A DNA stretch of 64,000 nucleotides from positions 3,645 through 67,644 of the forward strand of contig CAYSSG010000006.1 in NCBI GenBank assembly GCA_964433635.1, read 5' to 3'. Shown piece after piece: positions 26,229-35,234 of this stretch. The notes beneath the pieces are model-generated. The model saw only the letters and a program-made list of their open reading frames with translations. It searched no databases and was not told the DNA's origin. Numbering within the stretch: position 1 is the stretch's first letter; each line of letters begins with the position of its first letter. This DNA is from CAYSSG01 sp964433635 (GTDB taxonomy: Bacteria; Atribacterota; Phoenicimicrobiia; Phoenicimicrobiales; Stramentimicrobiaceae). A program made the position numbers and the translations under genes.

Positions 26229-27141
26229 AAATCTTTTCATTTCATTAAAAAATGGACTTAAAAAATCGCGAGAAGGTCTGCTTGATAAATATGAACTATT
26301 ATTTACCGATGCAGTAAAAGAAAAAGAGGAATTTTTGGAAAAAGTAGAGGAATTATTGATACTATCTGACTTGGGACCCCAAACCACAGATGAAATTCTG
26401 ATTAAATTTAAAGAAATGAAATTACATCAATTCAGAACGAATGACTTCAATCATTTTAAACAACAGCTAAAAAAAATATTATTCGAAATGATTCCGGAGC
26501 AGAAATCAGGTGATCAATCTGATTCTGAAAAAAATGATATTATCATGGTTGTCGGTGTAAATGGAACGGGTAAAACATCTTTTACTGGTAAATTGGCTTA
26601 TCACTTCAAAAATCAAGGCAGAAATATCTTGTTAATACCTGCTGATACCTATCGAGCAGGTGCCATTGATCAGTTAAGATACCTGGCACAACAATCCGGG
26701 GTTGAAATCTTAAAAACTTCTGAAGGAGCAGATCCTGCTTCTGTCGTTTTCGATGGCATACAATCTGCCAGAGCAAAAAAGAAAGAATGTTTACTCATCG
26801 ATACTGCAGGGAGGCTACATACTTATCATAATTTGATGAAAGAGTTAGAGAAAATAAAAAGAGTTATCATTAAGTCTTTACCAGGAGTTTTATTAAAAAC
26901 AATTTTAGTCATTGATGCCACTACCGGACAGAACGGTCTGATCCAAGCTACCTCCTTTAAAGAATCCCTGGACATCTCCAGTATAGCATTGACTAAATTA
27001 GACGGAACCGCTAAGGGAGGAATCGTTTTTACAATTCAAAAAGAGCTGCATGTTCCCGTAGATTATATTACTTTTGGTGAAAAAATTACTGATTTAAGTG
27101 AATATGATCCGGAAAGCTTTATAGAAGCACTTCTCGATTGA
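26224..27141 (+). CDS. ftsY: Signal recognition particle receptor FtsY, apparent ATT start
   Basis: FtsY is the SRP receptor GTPase that docks ribosome-SRP complexes at the membrane. The G domain shows GVNGTGKTSFTGKLA, PADTYRAGAIDQLRYLA, LIDTAGRLH and TKLDGTAKGG. The first canonical start in frame, TTG 26335, would cut off the first N-domain helix, which is encoded upstream as KNLFISLKNGLKKSREGLL. Reading back, the frame is open to a stop at 26203 with no ATG, GTG or TTG. ATT at 26224 lies nine bases after GGGAG (26210-26214) and overlaps the smc stop as ATTAA. That gives 305 residues, the normal short FtsY without an acidic A domain. Confidence 0.88.
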   Translation: MKNLFISLKNGLKKSREGLLDKYELLFTDAVKEKEEFLEKVEELLILSDLGPQTTDEILIKFKEMKLHQFRTNDFNHFKQQLKKILFEMIPEQKSGDQSDSEKNDIIMVVGVNGTGKTSFTGKLAYHFKNQGRNILLIPADTYRAGAIDQLRYLAQQSGVEILKTSEGADPASVVFDGIQSARAKKKECLLIDTAGRLHTYHNLMKELEKIKRVIIKSLPGVLLKTILVIDATTGQNGLIQATSFKESLDISSIALTKLDGTAKGGIVFTIQKELHVPVDYITFGEKITDLSEYDPESFIEALLD

Positions 27142-27232
27142 CACCCATGAACATTTTCTATATACTGAATAAGAATTTGTCATGTCATTCTATAAACATG
27201 AGAATGGATTCTAATTTCCAGGTTAAAAAAAG

Positions 27233-28561
27233 ATGTTAGGAAAGCTATCAGAAAAATTACAAAATATTTTAAGTAGAATCAGAGAAAAAGGTAAACTGAC
27301 TGAGCAAGACATCAAACAATCCTTGAAAGAAGTGAAGTTAGCTCTACTGGAAGCGGATGTTCATTTTAAAGTTGTCAAGGACTTTATAGCCAGATTGGAA
27401 GAACGTGCCAGTTTAGAAGAGTTATCCAAAGCATTAACGCCCGGTCAACAGATGATCAAGATTACCCATGAAGTACTGACTGAAATTCTTGGTAAAACAC
27501 AGAGCAGAATGGAAATTGAAAAACACAGTCCCATGTTTATTCTTTTAGTTGGTTTACAGGGTTCGGGAAAAACGACAACAGCAGGAAAGTTAGCTTTACA
27601 TATTAAAGAAAAGGGTTATTCTCCATTACTGGTTGCCGGAGATAAGGCTAGACCTGCTGCTGTAGAACAATTACAGATGATTGGAGAAAAAGCAGGAGTA
27701 GAAGTTTTTTCAAGAGGAAAAAATGAAAAGGTAATTCAGACGATTCAAGCTGCTGAACAGTTTGCTAAAGAACATAAGAAAGATGTCATTATTATTGATA
27801 CAGCCGGTAGACTGCACATTGATCAAGAGCTCATGAGAGAGATCAAAGAGATTAAAGAATCATTGGTTATTCATGAAACGCTGCTGGTCCTTGATGCCTT
27901 GATGGGACAGGATGCCTTGCGGGTCGCAGATACTTTTCATCAGGAAATCGGAATAGACGGGTATATTCTGACCAAGCTTGACGGAGATGCAAGAGGTGGC
28001 GTCGCTTTATCAATTAAAAAAATGACCGATATACCAATTAAATTTGTGGGTACGGGCGAAAAGATGAATGATCTGGATCCTTATTACCCTGATAGAATGT
28101 CATCTCGAATTCTTGGAATGGGAGATACACTGACATTTATTGAAAAAATCGAAGCCAATTATCAGAAAAATGAATTAAAAAATATGGCCAGTAAAGAATT
28201 TAGAGAGCAGTTTAATTTGAATGACTTCTATGTGCAATTAAAAAAGTTAAAAAATATGGGTTCCCTGGAAAAAGTTTTTGATTTGATGCCCATGCAGCAT
28301 TTTGCACTTCCTAAGGGAATATCAGAAAATATTCATGGTGGGGAAAAGGAGCTTGGGAAAGTCGAAGCAATAATAAATTCCATGACCAGAGTGGAAAGAT
28401 TAGAACCAGATATCATAAATGGCAGTAGAAGAAGAAGAATTGCCATGGGAAGCGGGACAGGAGTAAGTGACGTAAACCGCTTATTGAAACAATTTTCTAA
28501 GATGAAAAAATTCCTGAAACAGGGACCCGGAAAACAGAGCTTAATCTCTTTGCTGAAATAA
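27233..28561 (+). CDS. ffh: Signal recognition particle protein Ffh
   Basis: The SRP54-type GTPase binds signal sequences and 4.5S RNA. The 442-residue protein has the N domain, the G domain with GLQGSGKTTTAGKLA, GDKARPAAVEQLQ, IIDTAGRLH and TKLDGDARGG, and a methionine-rich M domain with the RNA-binding SRRRRIAMGSGTGVSDVNRL. It ends soon after the M domain core. It follows ftsY by about 90 bases; the ylxM gene usually found between them in Firmicutes is absent. The 4.5S RNA gene was not recognised in the window. Confidence 0.97.
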   Translation: MLGKLSEKLQNILSRIREKGKLTEQDIKQSLKEVKLALLEADVHFKVVKDFIARLEERASLEELSKALTPGQQMIKITHEVLTEILGKTQSRMEIEKHSPMFILLVGLQGSGKTTTAGKLALHIKEKGYSPLLVAGDKARPAAVEQLQMIGEKAGVEVFSRGKNEKVIQTIQAAEQFAKEHKKDVIIIDTAGRLHIDQELMREIKEIKESLVIHETLLVLDALMGQDALRVADTFHQEIGIDGYILTKLDGDARGGVALSIKKMTDIPIKFVGTGEKMNDLDPYYPDRMSSRILGMGDTLTFIEKIEANYQKNELKNMASKEFREQFNLNDFYVQLKKLKNMGSLEKVFDLMPMQHFALPKGISENIHGGEKELGKVEAIINSMTRVERLEPDIINGSRRRRIAMGSGTGVSDVNRLLKQFSKMKKFLKQGPGKQSLISLLK

Positions 28562-28612
28562 AGAGATGTTAATGATGCAACGAAATATATTCAAAAAAGA
28601 TGGAGGAACATG

Positions 28613-28876
28613 ATGTCAGCCAAAATAAAATTAAGAAGAGAAGGAGCCAAGATGAATCCTTCTTATAAAATTGTAGTGATCGATTCACGCAAACCGAGAG
28701 ATGGCCGGTTTATTAAAATGTTAGGTTATTATCAACCAACCAATGAACCTTATACATTTAAAGTAGATAAAGAAGAAACCTTGAGATGGATAAAACAAGG
28801 TACAAAGATGACGAAAACAGTTGAATCATTATTTAAAAAAAATGGCATACTTGAGACCACTAAAAATACCAAATAA
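28613..28876 (+). CDS. rpsP: Ribosomal protein S16
   Basis: A small-subunit protein of 87 residues. SAKIKLRREGAKMNPSYKIV and the following VVIDSRKPRDGRFIKMLGYY are diagnostic of the S16 family. The second of two adjacent ATGs is preferred because GGAGG (28602-28606) is six bases before it and only three before the first. ffh-rpsP-khpA-trmD-rplS appears to be one operon. Confidence 0.96.
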   Translation: MSAKIKLRREGAKMNPSYKIVVIDSRKPRDGRFIKMLGYYQPTNEPYTFKVDKEETLRWIKQGTKMTKTVESLFKKNGILETTKNTK

Positions 28877-28921
28877 CTGGATCTAACTTGAAATTTATAG
28901 GTATGTACTGGAGAAAAATAT

Positions 28922-29152
28922 TTGAAAGAAATGATTGAATATATATTAAAATCAATTGTTGATTATCCGGACAGAGTGAAAATAAATGAAGTAACCGGGG
29001 AAAAGATATCTGTTCTGGAGATCAGTGTTGATTCGAGTGATATCGGAAAGATTATCGGTAAGCAAGGAAGGGTCATTAAAGCCCTCAGGACAATCATTAA
29101 AGCGGCTACGATTAAAGACAAGAAAAGAACGGTTATTGAAATCATGGAATAA
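28922..29152 (+). CDS. khpA: KH-domain RNA-binding protein KhpA
   Basis: A 76-residue single type II KH-domain protein that binds RNA and, in Gram-positive bacteria, partners with KhpB/EloR to affect cell elongation and sRNA biology. The RNA-binding GxxG loop is in IGKIIGKQGRVIKALR, followed by the KDKKRTVIEIME end strand. The start is TTG 28922, seven bases after GGAG. It normally sits between rpsP and rimM; here rimM is missing and trmD begins nine bases later. Confidence 0.92.
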   Translation: MKEMIEYILKSIVDYPDRVKINEVTGEKISVLEISVDSSDIGKIIGKQGRVIKALRTIIKAATIKDKKRTVIEIME

Positions 29153-29161
29153 GGGAATCTT

Positions 29162-29899
29162 ATGGAAATAACCATCTTAACTATTTTCCCAGAGATGTTC
29201 GTTTCACCGTTTTCTGAGAGTATCATCAAAAGAGCACAGGAGAATAAGTTAATTAATATCAATATTATTGATATCAGGCATTTTACCAGAGACAGACATA
29301 AAAGTGTTGATGATTATTCCTATGGCGGAGGCCCTGGAATGGTATTAAAGCCTGAACCTATTATTGAAGCAGTTGAAACTATTTTCAATAAAAATAAAAA
29401 ATTCGAAAATAGTAAGATTATCATCTCGTCTGCACAGGGAAGTATATTTAATCAAAATATGGCAAAGAATCTAGCCTTAAATGAGGAAATTGTATTTATC
29501 TGCGGAAGATATGAAGGGATTGATGAGAGAGTAGCATGCCTGTTGAATGCTGAGGAAATATCCATCGGAGATTATGTGATGACCGGGGGTGAAATCCCGG
29601 TAATGGTGATGATAGATGTGATTATTCGAATGCTCCCCGGTGTTTTAGGAAAAGAAGAATCCATGATGAATGACTCCTTCTATCATGGATTGCTTGATTT
29701 TCCACATTATACCAGACCAGAAACATACAGAGGGCATAAAGTACCAGATGTATTATTATCAGGTGACCACAAAAAGATTGAAAAATGGAGAAATACGCAA
29801 TCTATCATAAGAACACTGTTACGTAGACCGGATTTATTTATGAATAGAAAATTTACGGATGAAGAAATAAATATTATCAACGAACTGAAAACAGATTAA
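29162..29899 (+). CDS. trmD: tRNA (guanine37-N1)-methyltransferase
   Basis: It methylates G37 next to the anticodon of tRNAs reading CUN, CCN and CGG codons, preventing frameshifts. The 245-residue SPOUT-fold protein shows YSYGGGPGMVLKPEPI, the knot region FICGRYEGIDERV and EISIGDYVMTGGEIPVMVM, plus the C-terminal HYTRPETYRGHKVPDVLLSG. All are family signatures. AAGGGAA precedes the ATG. rplS follows after 22 bases. The tRNA-Arg(CCG) at 59.0 kb has G37 and is a plausible substrate. Confidence 0.97.
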   Translation: MEITILTIFPEMFVSPFSESIIKRAQENKLININIIDIRHFTRDRHKSVDDYSYGGGPGMVLKPEPIIEAVETIFNKNKKFENSKIIISSAQGSIFNQNMAKNLALNEEIVFICGRYEGIDERVACLLNAEEISIGDYVMTGGEIPVMVMIDVIIRMLPGVLGKEESMMNDSFYHGLLDFPHYTRPETYRGHKVPDVLLSGDHKKIEKWRNTQSIIRTLLRRPDLFMNRKFTDEEINIINELKTD

Positions 29900-29921
29900 C
29901 AGGGAAAGAAAGGAAAAATCA

Positions 29922-30254
29922 ATGGATTATATTAAAGATATTGAAGATGACCAATTAAAAAAAGACACTATTGAAGCAAAACCGGGTGATTTGATTGAAG
30001 TTCATCAAAGGATTGTTGAGGGGGAAAGAAAAAGAACGCAGATATTTAGGGGCATTCTGATTGCCCGTAAACATGGAGGCAGTAGGGAGACTATTATTGT
30101 CAGAAAAGTAACGAAGGGCATCGGTGTAGAAAAGATTTTTCCAATAAATTCTCCCAATATCGAGAAAATTAATTTAATAAAGAAAGGTTCAGCTAGAAAA
30201 GCTAAATTATATTATCTCCGGAATAGAATAGGCCAAAAAGGCTTGATGACTTAA
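29922..30254 (+). CDS. rplS: Ribosomal protein L19
   Basis: A large-subunit protein at the subunit interface. The 110-residue sequence contains PGDLIEVHQRIVEGERKRTQ, FRGILIARKHGG and VTKGIGVEKIFPINSPNIEK, all typical for L19, and ends in AKLYYLRNRIGQK. AAAGGAAA lies before the ATG. It is last in the rpsP-khpA-trmD-rplS set; the GTPase rbgA that often follows in Firmicutes is absent and rnhB comes next. Confidence 0.97.
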   Translation: MDYIKDIEDDQLKKDTIEAKPGDLIEVHQRIVEGERKRTQIFRGILIARKHGGSRETIIVRKVTKGIGVEKIFPINSPNIEKINLIKKGSARKAKLYYLRNRIGQKGLMT

Positions 30255-30276
30255 AACAGTAGCCAAGTAATTTCAA

Positions 30277-31026
30277 TTGAATAAAATAGAGTATATCAGA
30301 AAAGTATATCAGTTAAGAAAAAAAATGCTCTTTCTTTACAGAGAAAGAGAGAGAGTTGATAGACTGAAACATATTGAGCTAAAACTCTATGATACAGGAT
30401 TTAAATATATTGCCGGTATTGATGAAGCAGGCAGAGGTGCTTTAGCAGGTCCGGTTGTGGCAGCTGCTGTTATACTAAAAGGCATTGACCATTTTTTTAT
30501 TGCTGATCTGAAAGATTCAAAAAAAATAAATAAAGAAAAGAGAGGGCACATATTCGAAATTCTGAAAAATAAATCCTGTGACATAGGCGTTGGTGTTGTG
30601 AAATCAGAGATTATCGACAAACTGAATATCGCTCAGGCAACCTTTCTCGCCATGAAAAGAGCAATCATGAATTTAAAAAGATGTCCTGATTTTATATTAG
30701 TAGATGCCTTTAGGATTCCCAATCTGAAAATACCTCAAGATAATCTTATCAAAGGTGAAGATAAAAGTATCTCCATCGCTGCTGCATCCATTATTGCGAA
30801 AGTGTATCGAGACCAACTGATGAATCAAACACATAAGAACTATCCTGTTTATCAATTTAACCAGAATGTGGGTTATGGAACAAAAAATCACTTAATAGCC
30901 ATCAATAAATATGGAATTTGCCCATTACATCGAGTAACATATAAAGGTGTAACTGATTGTTCTGCCAAAAAACAAGCATTATTACGGCAGAAAAGTTTAT
31001 TCAATATTGAAATGAATCCACAATAA
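30277..31026 (+). CDS. rnhB: Ribonuclease HII
   Basis: It cuts RNA in RNA-DNA hybrids, including single misincorporated ribonucleotides. The 249-residue protein has the catalytic motif YIAGIDEAGRGALAGPVVAA (Asp and Glu of the DEAGRG), the later DFILVDAF aspartate and the KGEDKSISIAAASIIAKVYRD motif. The first ~45 residues are a basic helical extension seen in many Firmicutes homologues. TTG 30277 lacks a ribosome site; ATG 30325 would shorten the protein by 16 residues and is a fair alternative. Confidence 0.94.
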   Translation: MNKIEYIRKVYQLRKKMLFLYRERERVDRLKHIELKLYDTGFKYIAGIDEAGRGALAGPVVAAAVILKGIDHFFIADLKDSKKINKEKRGHIFEILKNKSCDIGVGVVKSEIIDKLNIAQATFLAMKRAIMNLKRCPDFILVDAFRIPNLKIPQDNLIKGEDKSISIAAASIIAKVYRDQLMNQTHKNYPVYQFNQNVGYGTKNHLIAINKYGICPLHRVTYKGVTDCSAKKQALLRQKSLFNIEMNPQ

Positions 31027-31034
31027 AGATTAAA

Positions 31035-31391
31035 ATGAAACATTCCGGACAAAAAGGAGAAGAGCTTGCAATTCAATTTCTGACCGAGAAAGGCTATCAT
31101 ATCCTGGAACATAATTTCAAAGTCATATTTGGTGAAATAGATATCATTGCCAAAAAAAATCATTCTATCTGTTTTGTTGAGGTAAAAAGTAGAAAATCTA
31201 GGAAATTCGGACTTCCTGAGGAAGCCATTACAGAATATAAAAAGAAAAAAATCATCAGAGTTGCTCAATATTACATTAAGCAGAAAGATATCAAAAATAG
31301 TTTATTTCGTTTTGATGTTGTTTCTATTCAGTTAAATGAAAGGAATCAACTTGAAATAAGGCATATTCGTGATGCTTTTTCAGCTTGTTAA
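31035..31391 (+). CDS. YraN family (UPF0102) endonuclease-like protein
   Basis: A 118-residue protein with the restriction-endonuclease-like fold core: QKGEELAIQFLTEKGYHIL, then the metal-site pattern FGEIDIIAKK...ICFVEVKSR (Glu/Asp and Glu-x-Lys). Its biological role is not established; it is almost always next to rnhB and comM, as here. It starts eight bases after rnhB. Confidence 0.9.
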   Translation: MKHSGQKGEELAIQFLTEKGYHILEHNFKVIFGEIDIIAKKNHSICFVEVKSRKSRKFGLPEEAITEYKKKKIIRVAQYYIKQKDIKNSLFRFDVVSIQLNERNQLEIRHIRDAFSAC

Positions 31392-31412
31392 AAAATAAAT
31401 GCAGGTGTTCAT

Positions 31413-32948
31413 TTGATTGCAAAACTTTGTAGTACTGCCCTTTTCGGTGTAGAAGCCTTTGTTGTTGAAGTGGAAGTGGATGTCTCCTATGGACTTCCGT
31501 CTTTTAATATTGTCGGGTTGCCGGATACTGCTGTTCAGGAATCCAAAGAAAGAGTCAGATCCGCTATAAAAAATGCTGAGTATCAATTTCCTATGCAAAG
31601 AATTACTGTAAATCTGGCACCGGCGAATATCAAAAAAGAAGGACCGGCTCTTGACCTGCCTATCGCGATAGGGATACTGATTGCCAACAAACAGATGGAA
31701 GCAATCCCCTTTAAACAATTTATTATGATTGGAGAACTGTCACTTACCGGACAGATAAGACCTGTGAATGGTGTACTGTCCATCGCTTTGATGGCCAGAG
31801 AAAATAAGATCAGGAATCTTATTATACCAGCAGAGAATGCGCTTGAAGCCGGGATCATTGAAGGAATCAATATTTATCCTGTTTCAAATTTAAGAGAAGT
31901 GGTTAGACTGCTTAAGAATGAAAATACCTTGCAACCAATACGGGTAGACAAATTCGAGCTAATGAAGAACAGGGATCAATATGAGATTGATTTTTCGGAT
32001 GTCAAGGGACAAAATCATGCTAAGAGAGCACTGGAGGTTGCAGCGGCAGGAAGCCACAATGTAATCATGATAGGTCCGCCTGGTTCAGGAAAAACGATGT
32101 TAGCTCAGCGAATTCCAACCATACTACCATCCTTGACATTGGAAGAATCAATAGAGATTACGCGTTTGTATAGCATTTCCAATTTAACCGACCGTCAATG
32201 GCCAATTATGAATAAGAGACCTTTCCGTTCTCCACATCATACCATCAGTAATATCGGATTAATTGGAGGAGGACGTATACCCAAGCCGGGTGAAATCAGT
32301 TTAGCACATAATGGTGTTTTATTTTTGGATGAATTACCTGAATTCAACCGCTCCGCTCTTGAGTCATTACGGCAACCTCTCGAAAGTGGAAAAGTAACTA
32401 TTTCCAGAACACTCAGGTCAGTAACATATCTATCACACTTCATGCTGATTGCAGCTGCTAATCCCTGCCCCTGTGGTTATTTTGGGGATACAATAAAACA
32501 ATGTACCTGTACATCTCATCAAATCAGGAAATACAGATCAAGGATCTCCGGCCCCCTGCTGGACAGGATTGACATTCAGATTGAAGTTCCAAGGCTTGAT
32601 TACAGGGAATTGGCAAACAGGAATTTAAATAGTGAATCTTCAAGTGAAATCAGATATAGAATTGAAAAAGCCAGGGAAATCCAATTAAAGCGATTCAAAA
32701 ATAGACGTATATACAGTAATTCCCAGATGAATCGCAAAGATATTGAGAGAAACTGTAAATTATCCCCGGAATGCTTTGAATTACTACATCAGGCTATGGT
32801 TAAACTGAAGCTTAGCGCCAGGGCTTATGATAAAATAATAAAGCTATCCAGAACAATTGCTGATCTTAATTCAGCAGAAGATATCCAGACTCAGCACATT
32901 GCTGAGGCAATTCAATATCGAAGCCTGGATCGGGAAGAGTTGTTATAA
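31413..32948 (+). CDS. comM: ComM/YifB family Mg-chelatase-like AAA+ ATPase
   Basis: In Vibrio, ComM is a hexameric helicase that drives branch migration during natural transformation. The 511-residue protein has the N-terminal ChlI-like domain (YGLPSFNIVGLPDTAVQESK), Walker A GPPGSGKTMLAQRIP, Walker B GVLFLDELPEF and the C-terminal Mg-chelatase domain. A four-cysteine insert CPCGYFGDTIKQCTC is visible, as in the family. The start is TTG 31413. dprA, its usual partner in competence, does not follow; the next 189 bases carry no convincing gene. Confidence 0.93.
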   Translation: MIAKLCSTALFGVEAFVVEVEVDVSYGLPSFNIVGLPDTAVQESKERVRSAIKNAEYQFPMQRITVNLAPANIKKEGPALDLPIAIGILIANKQMEAIPFKQFIMIGELSLTGQIRPVNGVLSIALMARENKIRNLIIPAENALEAGIIEGINIYPVSNLREVVRLLKNENTLQPIRVDKFELMKNRDQYEIDFSDVKGQNHAKRALEVAAAGSHNVIMIGPPGSGKTMLAQRIPTILPSLTLEESIEITRLYSISNLTDRQWPIMNKRPFRSPHHTISNIGLIGGGRIPKPGEISLAHNGVLFLDELPEFNRSALESLRQPLESGKVTISRTLRSVTYLSHFMLIAAANPCPCGYFGDTIKQCTCTSHQIRKYRSRISGPLLDRIDIQIEVPRLDYRELANRNLNSESSSEIRYRIEKAREIQLKRFKNRRIYSNSQMNRKDIERNCKLSPECFELLHQAMVKLKLSARAYDKIIKLSRTIADLNSAEDIQTQHIAEAIQYRSLDREELL

Positions 32949-33137
32949 AAAACGGCGAGATCGCACCACCAGATTGGGTAACCTGGCCGAAATACTTTCG
33001 TATAAGAATGAATCCTTCAAAAATGGAAGTACAGATACAGAAGAATGGTTTGCTGAAAATAATCAATATTGACAGGATTTCAGCGGAATAAATCAATGTG
33101 GCAACAATATAATTTTCAATGAAAAGGTGGGAATAGA

Positions 33138-33803
33138 ATGAAGAACAAGTTAGCCGTATCAATATTAAATGCAGATTTTTCTTGTTTAAAAGATGTTCTT
33201 TTTATGTTAGAGGAAAATGAAGTTGATTTAATTCATCTCGATGTAATGGATGGTCTTTTTGTACCCAATATCACTTTTGGACCTAAAATTGTGGGAACAG
33301 TCAGAGAAAATACCAATCTACCCCTTAGCGTTCACCTGATGATTGATCAGCCAGAAAGATATATTGCTGTCTTCTCAGAGGTGATGCGACCAGAAGACTG
33401 CCTGATTGTCCATGTTGAAGCTTGCAAACATTTAGACAGTGTCCTGCAAAATATTCTTGATTCCAATTTACTTGCCGGAGTAGCTCTAAATCCATCTACC
33501 TCATTGGAATCGATAAAATACATAATGGATAAACTGAATACCGTCCTAATCATGACGGTAAATCCGGGTTTCGGCGGACAGAAATTTTTACCATCAATGA
33601 TAGCCAAGATTAGAGATTTCAGGAAAATGGCCGATGAAGACAAAAAATCTGTAAATATCCAGGTTGACGGAGGAATTAATCTGGAAAATTTATTACAGGT
33701 AAATCAGGCTGGTGCCAATATTCTGGTTATTGGTTCAGAAATTTTTAAGGATCCATATCCCAAAAAAATCATTGAACAGATTCGAAGAAAGCTTTTATTA
33801 TAG
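33138..33803 (+). CDS. rpe: Ribulose-phosphate 3-epimerase
   Basis: It interconverts ribulose 5-phosphate and xylulose 5-phosphate in the pentose phosphate pathway. The 221-residue TIM barrel has SILNADFSCLKDV, HLDVMDGLFVPNITFGP (metal-binding His and Asp), VHLMIDQPERYI, MTVNPGFGGQKF and the closing QVDGGINLENL. Length and motifs are typical. AAAAGGTGGG precedes the ATG. Confidence 0.96.
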   Translation: MKNKLAVSILNADFSCLKDVLFMLEENEVDLIHLDVMDGLFVPNITFGPKIVGTVRENTNLPLSVHLMIDQPERYIAVFSEVMRPEDCLIVHVEACKHLDSVLQNILDSNLLAGVALNPSTSLESIKYIMDKLNTVLIMTVNPGFGGQKFLPSMIAKIRDFRKMADEDKKSVNIQVDGGINLENLLQVNQAGANILVIGSEIFKDPYPKKIIEQIRRKLLL

Positions 33804-33888
33804 TATTGATTTCTCTCAAGTTATATGATAATAAACCAAAGCAATATGCCTAATGTATCTTTATAGGTCGGACTGATAAATAAACGAT

Positions 33889-35217
33889 ATGAGAACCAAG
33901 ATTGCAATTATCGGAAAAACAAATACAGGTAAGTCTACTTTATTTAATCGCCTGATTGGGTTCAGGAAAGCAATTGTTCTGCGGGAAGCAGGCATCACCC
34001 GTGACCGAAACTATGGGAATTTTTCCTGGCAGGGAAGGGAATTTACCCTGATAGATACCGGTGGAGTTGATTATACCAGTGAACAGAAATCTATCCAGCA
34101 AAAGATTCTTGACCAGTCAAAGAAGGCAATCATAGAATCAGATTTTATTCTGTTTTTGGTTGATGTCATGACTGGTATCCAACAGGAAGACCTGGATATC
34201 GCAAAATTTATACGAAGAAAGAACAAAGAATCAATCCTAGTCGTCAATAAGGATGACATCAAAGAAAAAAATTATTTTAAAAGCGATTTTTTCCGCTTAG
34301 GACTGGGTGAACCCAGCCTTATTTCTGCTGAACAGGGTATCAATATAGGGGATTTGATGGATAGAATCGTATCTCTGGTACCTGAAAAGTATCCCTTCAG
34401 TAAGAAAGATAAAGATTGTTGCATAAGTGTGGCGATTATTGGAAAACCGAATGTAGGAAAATCAAGTATATTAAATGCGTTGTTAAATGATGAACGAATG
34501 ATTGTTGATGATATACCGGGTACAACCCGTGACGCAATTGAGTATTCATTGGATTTCAGGGAATATAGAATACAATTTATTGACACTTCCGGCTTACGCA
34601 GGAAAAGTAGTGTAAGAGATGGCATTGAATATTTCGGAAATATACGAACAATTGATTCCATCAAAAAATCAGATATTGTACTGCTTGTATTGGATGCCAG
34701 TCATGCCATCAGTATGCAGGATAAAAGGCTTGCCAATAGAATTCTGGAAGAAAAGAAAGCCTGTATTGTTTTACTGAATAAATATGACCTGGTACGTAAC
34801 CAGAAGGAAATCGATAAAAAAACGCTACTACAAATGAGTCGATATGATTTAAGGTTTTTGAAAGATACTCGGATATTAACCACCATCGCGGCTGGCTCAA
34901 ATAAAATAGTTGCAGGAATTCTCGATGCTGTCATAGAAGTGTATAAGGAATGCAATCAAAGAATATCTACATCGCAATTAAATAGTGTTGTACAGAAGAT
35001 TGTTCAGGAGAAACCACCTAAAATTGTGAATGGTAGAAGAATTCATTTTTTTTATATCACACAAACAGGGGTAAATCCTCCTGCATTCAGACTATTTGTA
35101 AATGACCCGGATCTTTTATATAATTCTTATCGAAGATATTTAGAAAATCAATTTATAAAATTCTTTAGATTTAAAGGTATTCCGATTGTTTTTCAATATC
35201 AGAAGAGAAAAAAGTAA
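33889..35217 (+). CDS. der: Ribosome assembly GTPase Der (EngA)
   Basis: Der has two GTPase domains in tandem and is needed for 50S subunit assembly. The 442-residue protein shows a first G1 loop GKTNTGKSTLFNRLIG (usually GRPNVGKS) with G3 DTGG and G4 NKDD. The second domain has GKPNVGKSSILNALL, DIPGTTRD, DTSGLRRK and NKYD, and the C-terminal KH-like domain carries QTGVNPPAFRLFVN. The plsY gene follows closely, a common bacterial pairing. The first-domain P-loop is slightly divergent but keeps the essential GxxxxGKS. Confidence 0.97.
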   Translation: MRTKIAIIGKTNTGKSTLFNRLIGFRKAIVLREAGITRDRNYGNFSWQGREFTLIDTGGVDYTSEQKSIQQKILDQSKKAIIESDFILFLVDVMTGIQQEDLDIAKFIRRKNKESILVVNKDDIKEKNYFKSDFFRLGLGEPSLISAEQGINIGDLMDRIVSLVPEKYPFSKKDKDCCISVAIIGKPNVGKSSILNALLNDERMIVDDIPGTTRDAIEYSLDFREYRIQFIDTSGLRRKSSVRDGIEYFGNIRTIDSIKKSDIVLLVLDASHAISMQDKRLANRILEEKKACIVLLNKYDLVRNQKEIDKKTLLQMSRYDLRFLKDTRILTTIAAGSNKIVAGILDAVIEVYKECNQRISTSQLNSVVQKIVQEKPPKIVNGRRIHFFYITQTGVNPPAFRLFVNDPDLLYNSYRRYLENQFIKFFRFKGIPIVFQYQKRKK

Positions 35218-35234
35218 AATAGGTGATCACTAAA

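Noticed and set aside
26335..26337. TTG 26335 as the start of ftsY
   Set aside because: An AGAGGA lies four bases before it, but it would cut off the conserved first N-domain helix encoded in frame upstream.
27142..27232. Gap between ftsY and ffh as a 4.5S SRP RNA gene
   Set aside because: Only 90 bases, with no GGAA-tetraloop hairpin or conserved SRP Alu/S-domain sequence visible.
32857..33072. Plus-strand ORF bridging comM and rpe, tested as a dprA remnant
   Set aside because: Most of it overlaps comM in another frame and the rest shows no DprA or other family motif.
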